This document shows positions 63,070-64,000 of a DNA stretch of 64,000 nt, one piece after another. Where the stretch lies: NCBI RefSeq assembly GCF_003286085.1, contig NW_020825317.1:4464001-4528000 (forward strand), written 5' to 3'. The stretch is from Drosophila persimilis. Its lineage: Eukaryota; Arthropoda; Insecta; Diptera; Drosophilidae. The position numbers and the translations under genes are program-made. How positions within the stretch are numbered: position 1 is the first letter of the stretch; each line of letters opens with the position of its first letter. The notes below the pieces were generated by a model. It searched no databases and was not told the origin of the DNA. It saw only the letters and a list, made by a program, of their open reading frames with translations.

Positions 63070-64000
63070 CTGAAATACATTGTGTCATGTCATGCCGTCA
63101 AATCTTTCTGACAACCTGTGTAGCTCTCCATTAAGAGCAGAGTTCTCTGAGTTGGTTGTGATAAGGCGTTGGCTGTGTCCGCGTTGCCGGTGCTCCCCTC
63201 CCTCCAATGTGTGCTGTGCCTGCTTTTACTTTATTCGGCCATTCACTTTCTCCGTGTGTTGTTTGCTTTGCTAATTTCGGATTTGACTTTGCTGCCGTAG
63301 TCTCTCTCTCTTTCTCTCTCTCTTCCGACCAGCAACAAAAGCAGAGAAGTGAACGAGAGAAAAGTGAAACAGACAGCAAACAAAACGGACGCAAAATCGC
63401 TTTTTTCTATACCATTTTTTTCGAGGCGTAAGAGTGCTATGATTTTGAGCAGAGGTTGAACAATTCAAAGAAGGAAGCACCTCTTGCTCTATCTATTTTT
63501 TAGCAGCATAAATAGTCGAGTCTATGAAGCCATTGCACTTCAGGGAGAGCATTTTAATAGTATATTAGTGTATCACAAGCTTCGGCTTTGCTGCCTTAGG
63601 GGAACGCAGTATGCAAAAATTCAAAAGAAATTATTCAATCGCGTGGCTAAGATTATTCAATCCAATCCAAAACCAATTCGTTTCCAACCCAACCCAATCC
63701 GCATATGCATATGCATGAAATGGTTATACGAAAACCAGATCATTTCTCTAATTATATACTGACGTCACATACATATTTCATCATTCATTAATTGTGCCAA
63801 TTCTAGCCCGTGAATTAGTGAGCATCACTATTCAGCTTGCGGCGCAATGCCAAGTTCGTTGCCCAAGAGACGCTCGCCGGATTGAATTTCACTCTGCAAT
63901 CTCTGTCTTTGGCGACCATTTATTGACCGTAAGAGTAAGACCCCCAATCAATCGATCGTCAATGTTGTTCGGCTTGTTAATTAGCATCGAGATTAGCTGC
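63070..64000. other. Non-coding sequence at the right edge
   Basis: CT/GA-rich tracts occur near 63300-63345, and AT-rich sequence lies to the right. I see no supported exon or RNA gene. Confidence 0.45.

Noticed and set aside
1-64000. CRISPR arrays, rRNA, tRNA or intact transposon genes
   Set aside because: None seen. The tandem repeats are contiguous microsatellites without spacers, and no transposase or reverse-transcriptase motif was found on either strand.

Overview
The window is genomic DNA from a Drosophila-type fly. Three things point that way: intron-split genes with short introns (56-82 bp), Drosophila core-promoter motifs (DRE, motif 1, motif 7), and a near-complete DAAM formin gene. 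DAAM lies on the X chromosome (Muller element A) in D. melanogaster, so this is probably X-linked sequence. The abundance of short tandem repeats and the divergence of the non-DAAM proteins suggest a species other than D. melanogaster, perhaps in the obscura group; that is an inference only.

Left part (about 1.1-28 kb, minus strand): the formin DAAM. Eight 3' coding exons (1754-5672) are shared. An exon at 7161-8147 holds the start of a short isoform (predicted 1164 aa) and most of a 330-residue disordered extension. A 16-codon first exon at 27843-27890 completes a long isoform (predicted 1494 aa). The 19.7-kb intron between the last two contains a nested intronless gene with a Nup35-type RRM domain (9536-10135). 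The rest of that intron is simple repeats, GA-rich tracts and ATCGAT-rich islands.

Middle (28-47.6 kb): no convincing protein-coding gene. This stretch is probably the DAAM upstream region or 5' UTR intron, with further ATCGAT islands. A promoter-like module (DRE plus motif 1, minus orientation) sits at 45.8 kb. A near-identical second copy lies at 47.2 kb, with a dispersed repeat pair between and around them.

Right part (47.6-55 kb): a plus-strand coiled-coil protein gene (584 aa) converges on a minus-strand gene for a large secreted mucin-like protein (1319 aa). The second protein carries eight copies of a short leucine-rich helical module separated by Thr/Pro/Ser-rich linkers. It is the most unusual protein in the window, and I could not assign it to a named family.

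Far right (55-64 kb): mostly non-coding. Several minus-strand segments have good splice signals or coding character (57684-57982, 61477-61526, 61600-61901, 63010-63069) and may belong to a small split gene.

All exon boundaries were read by eye from splice signals and frame continuity. No search or alignment was run.
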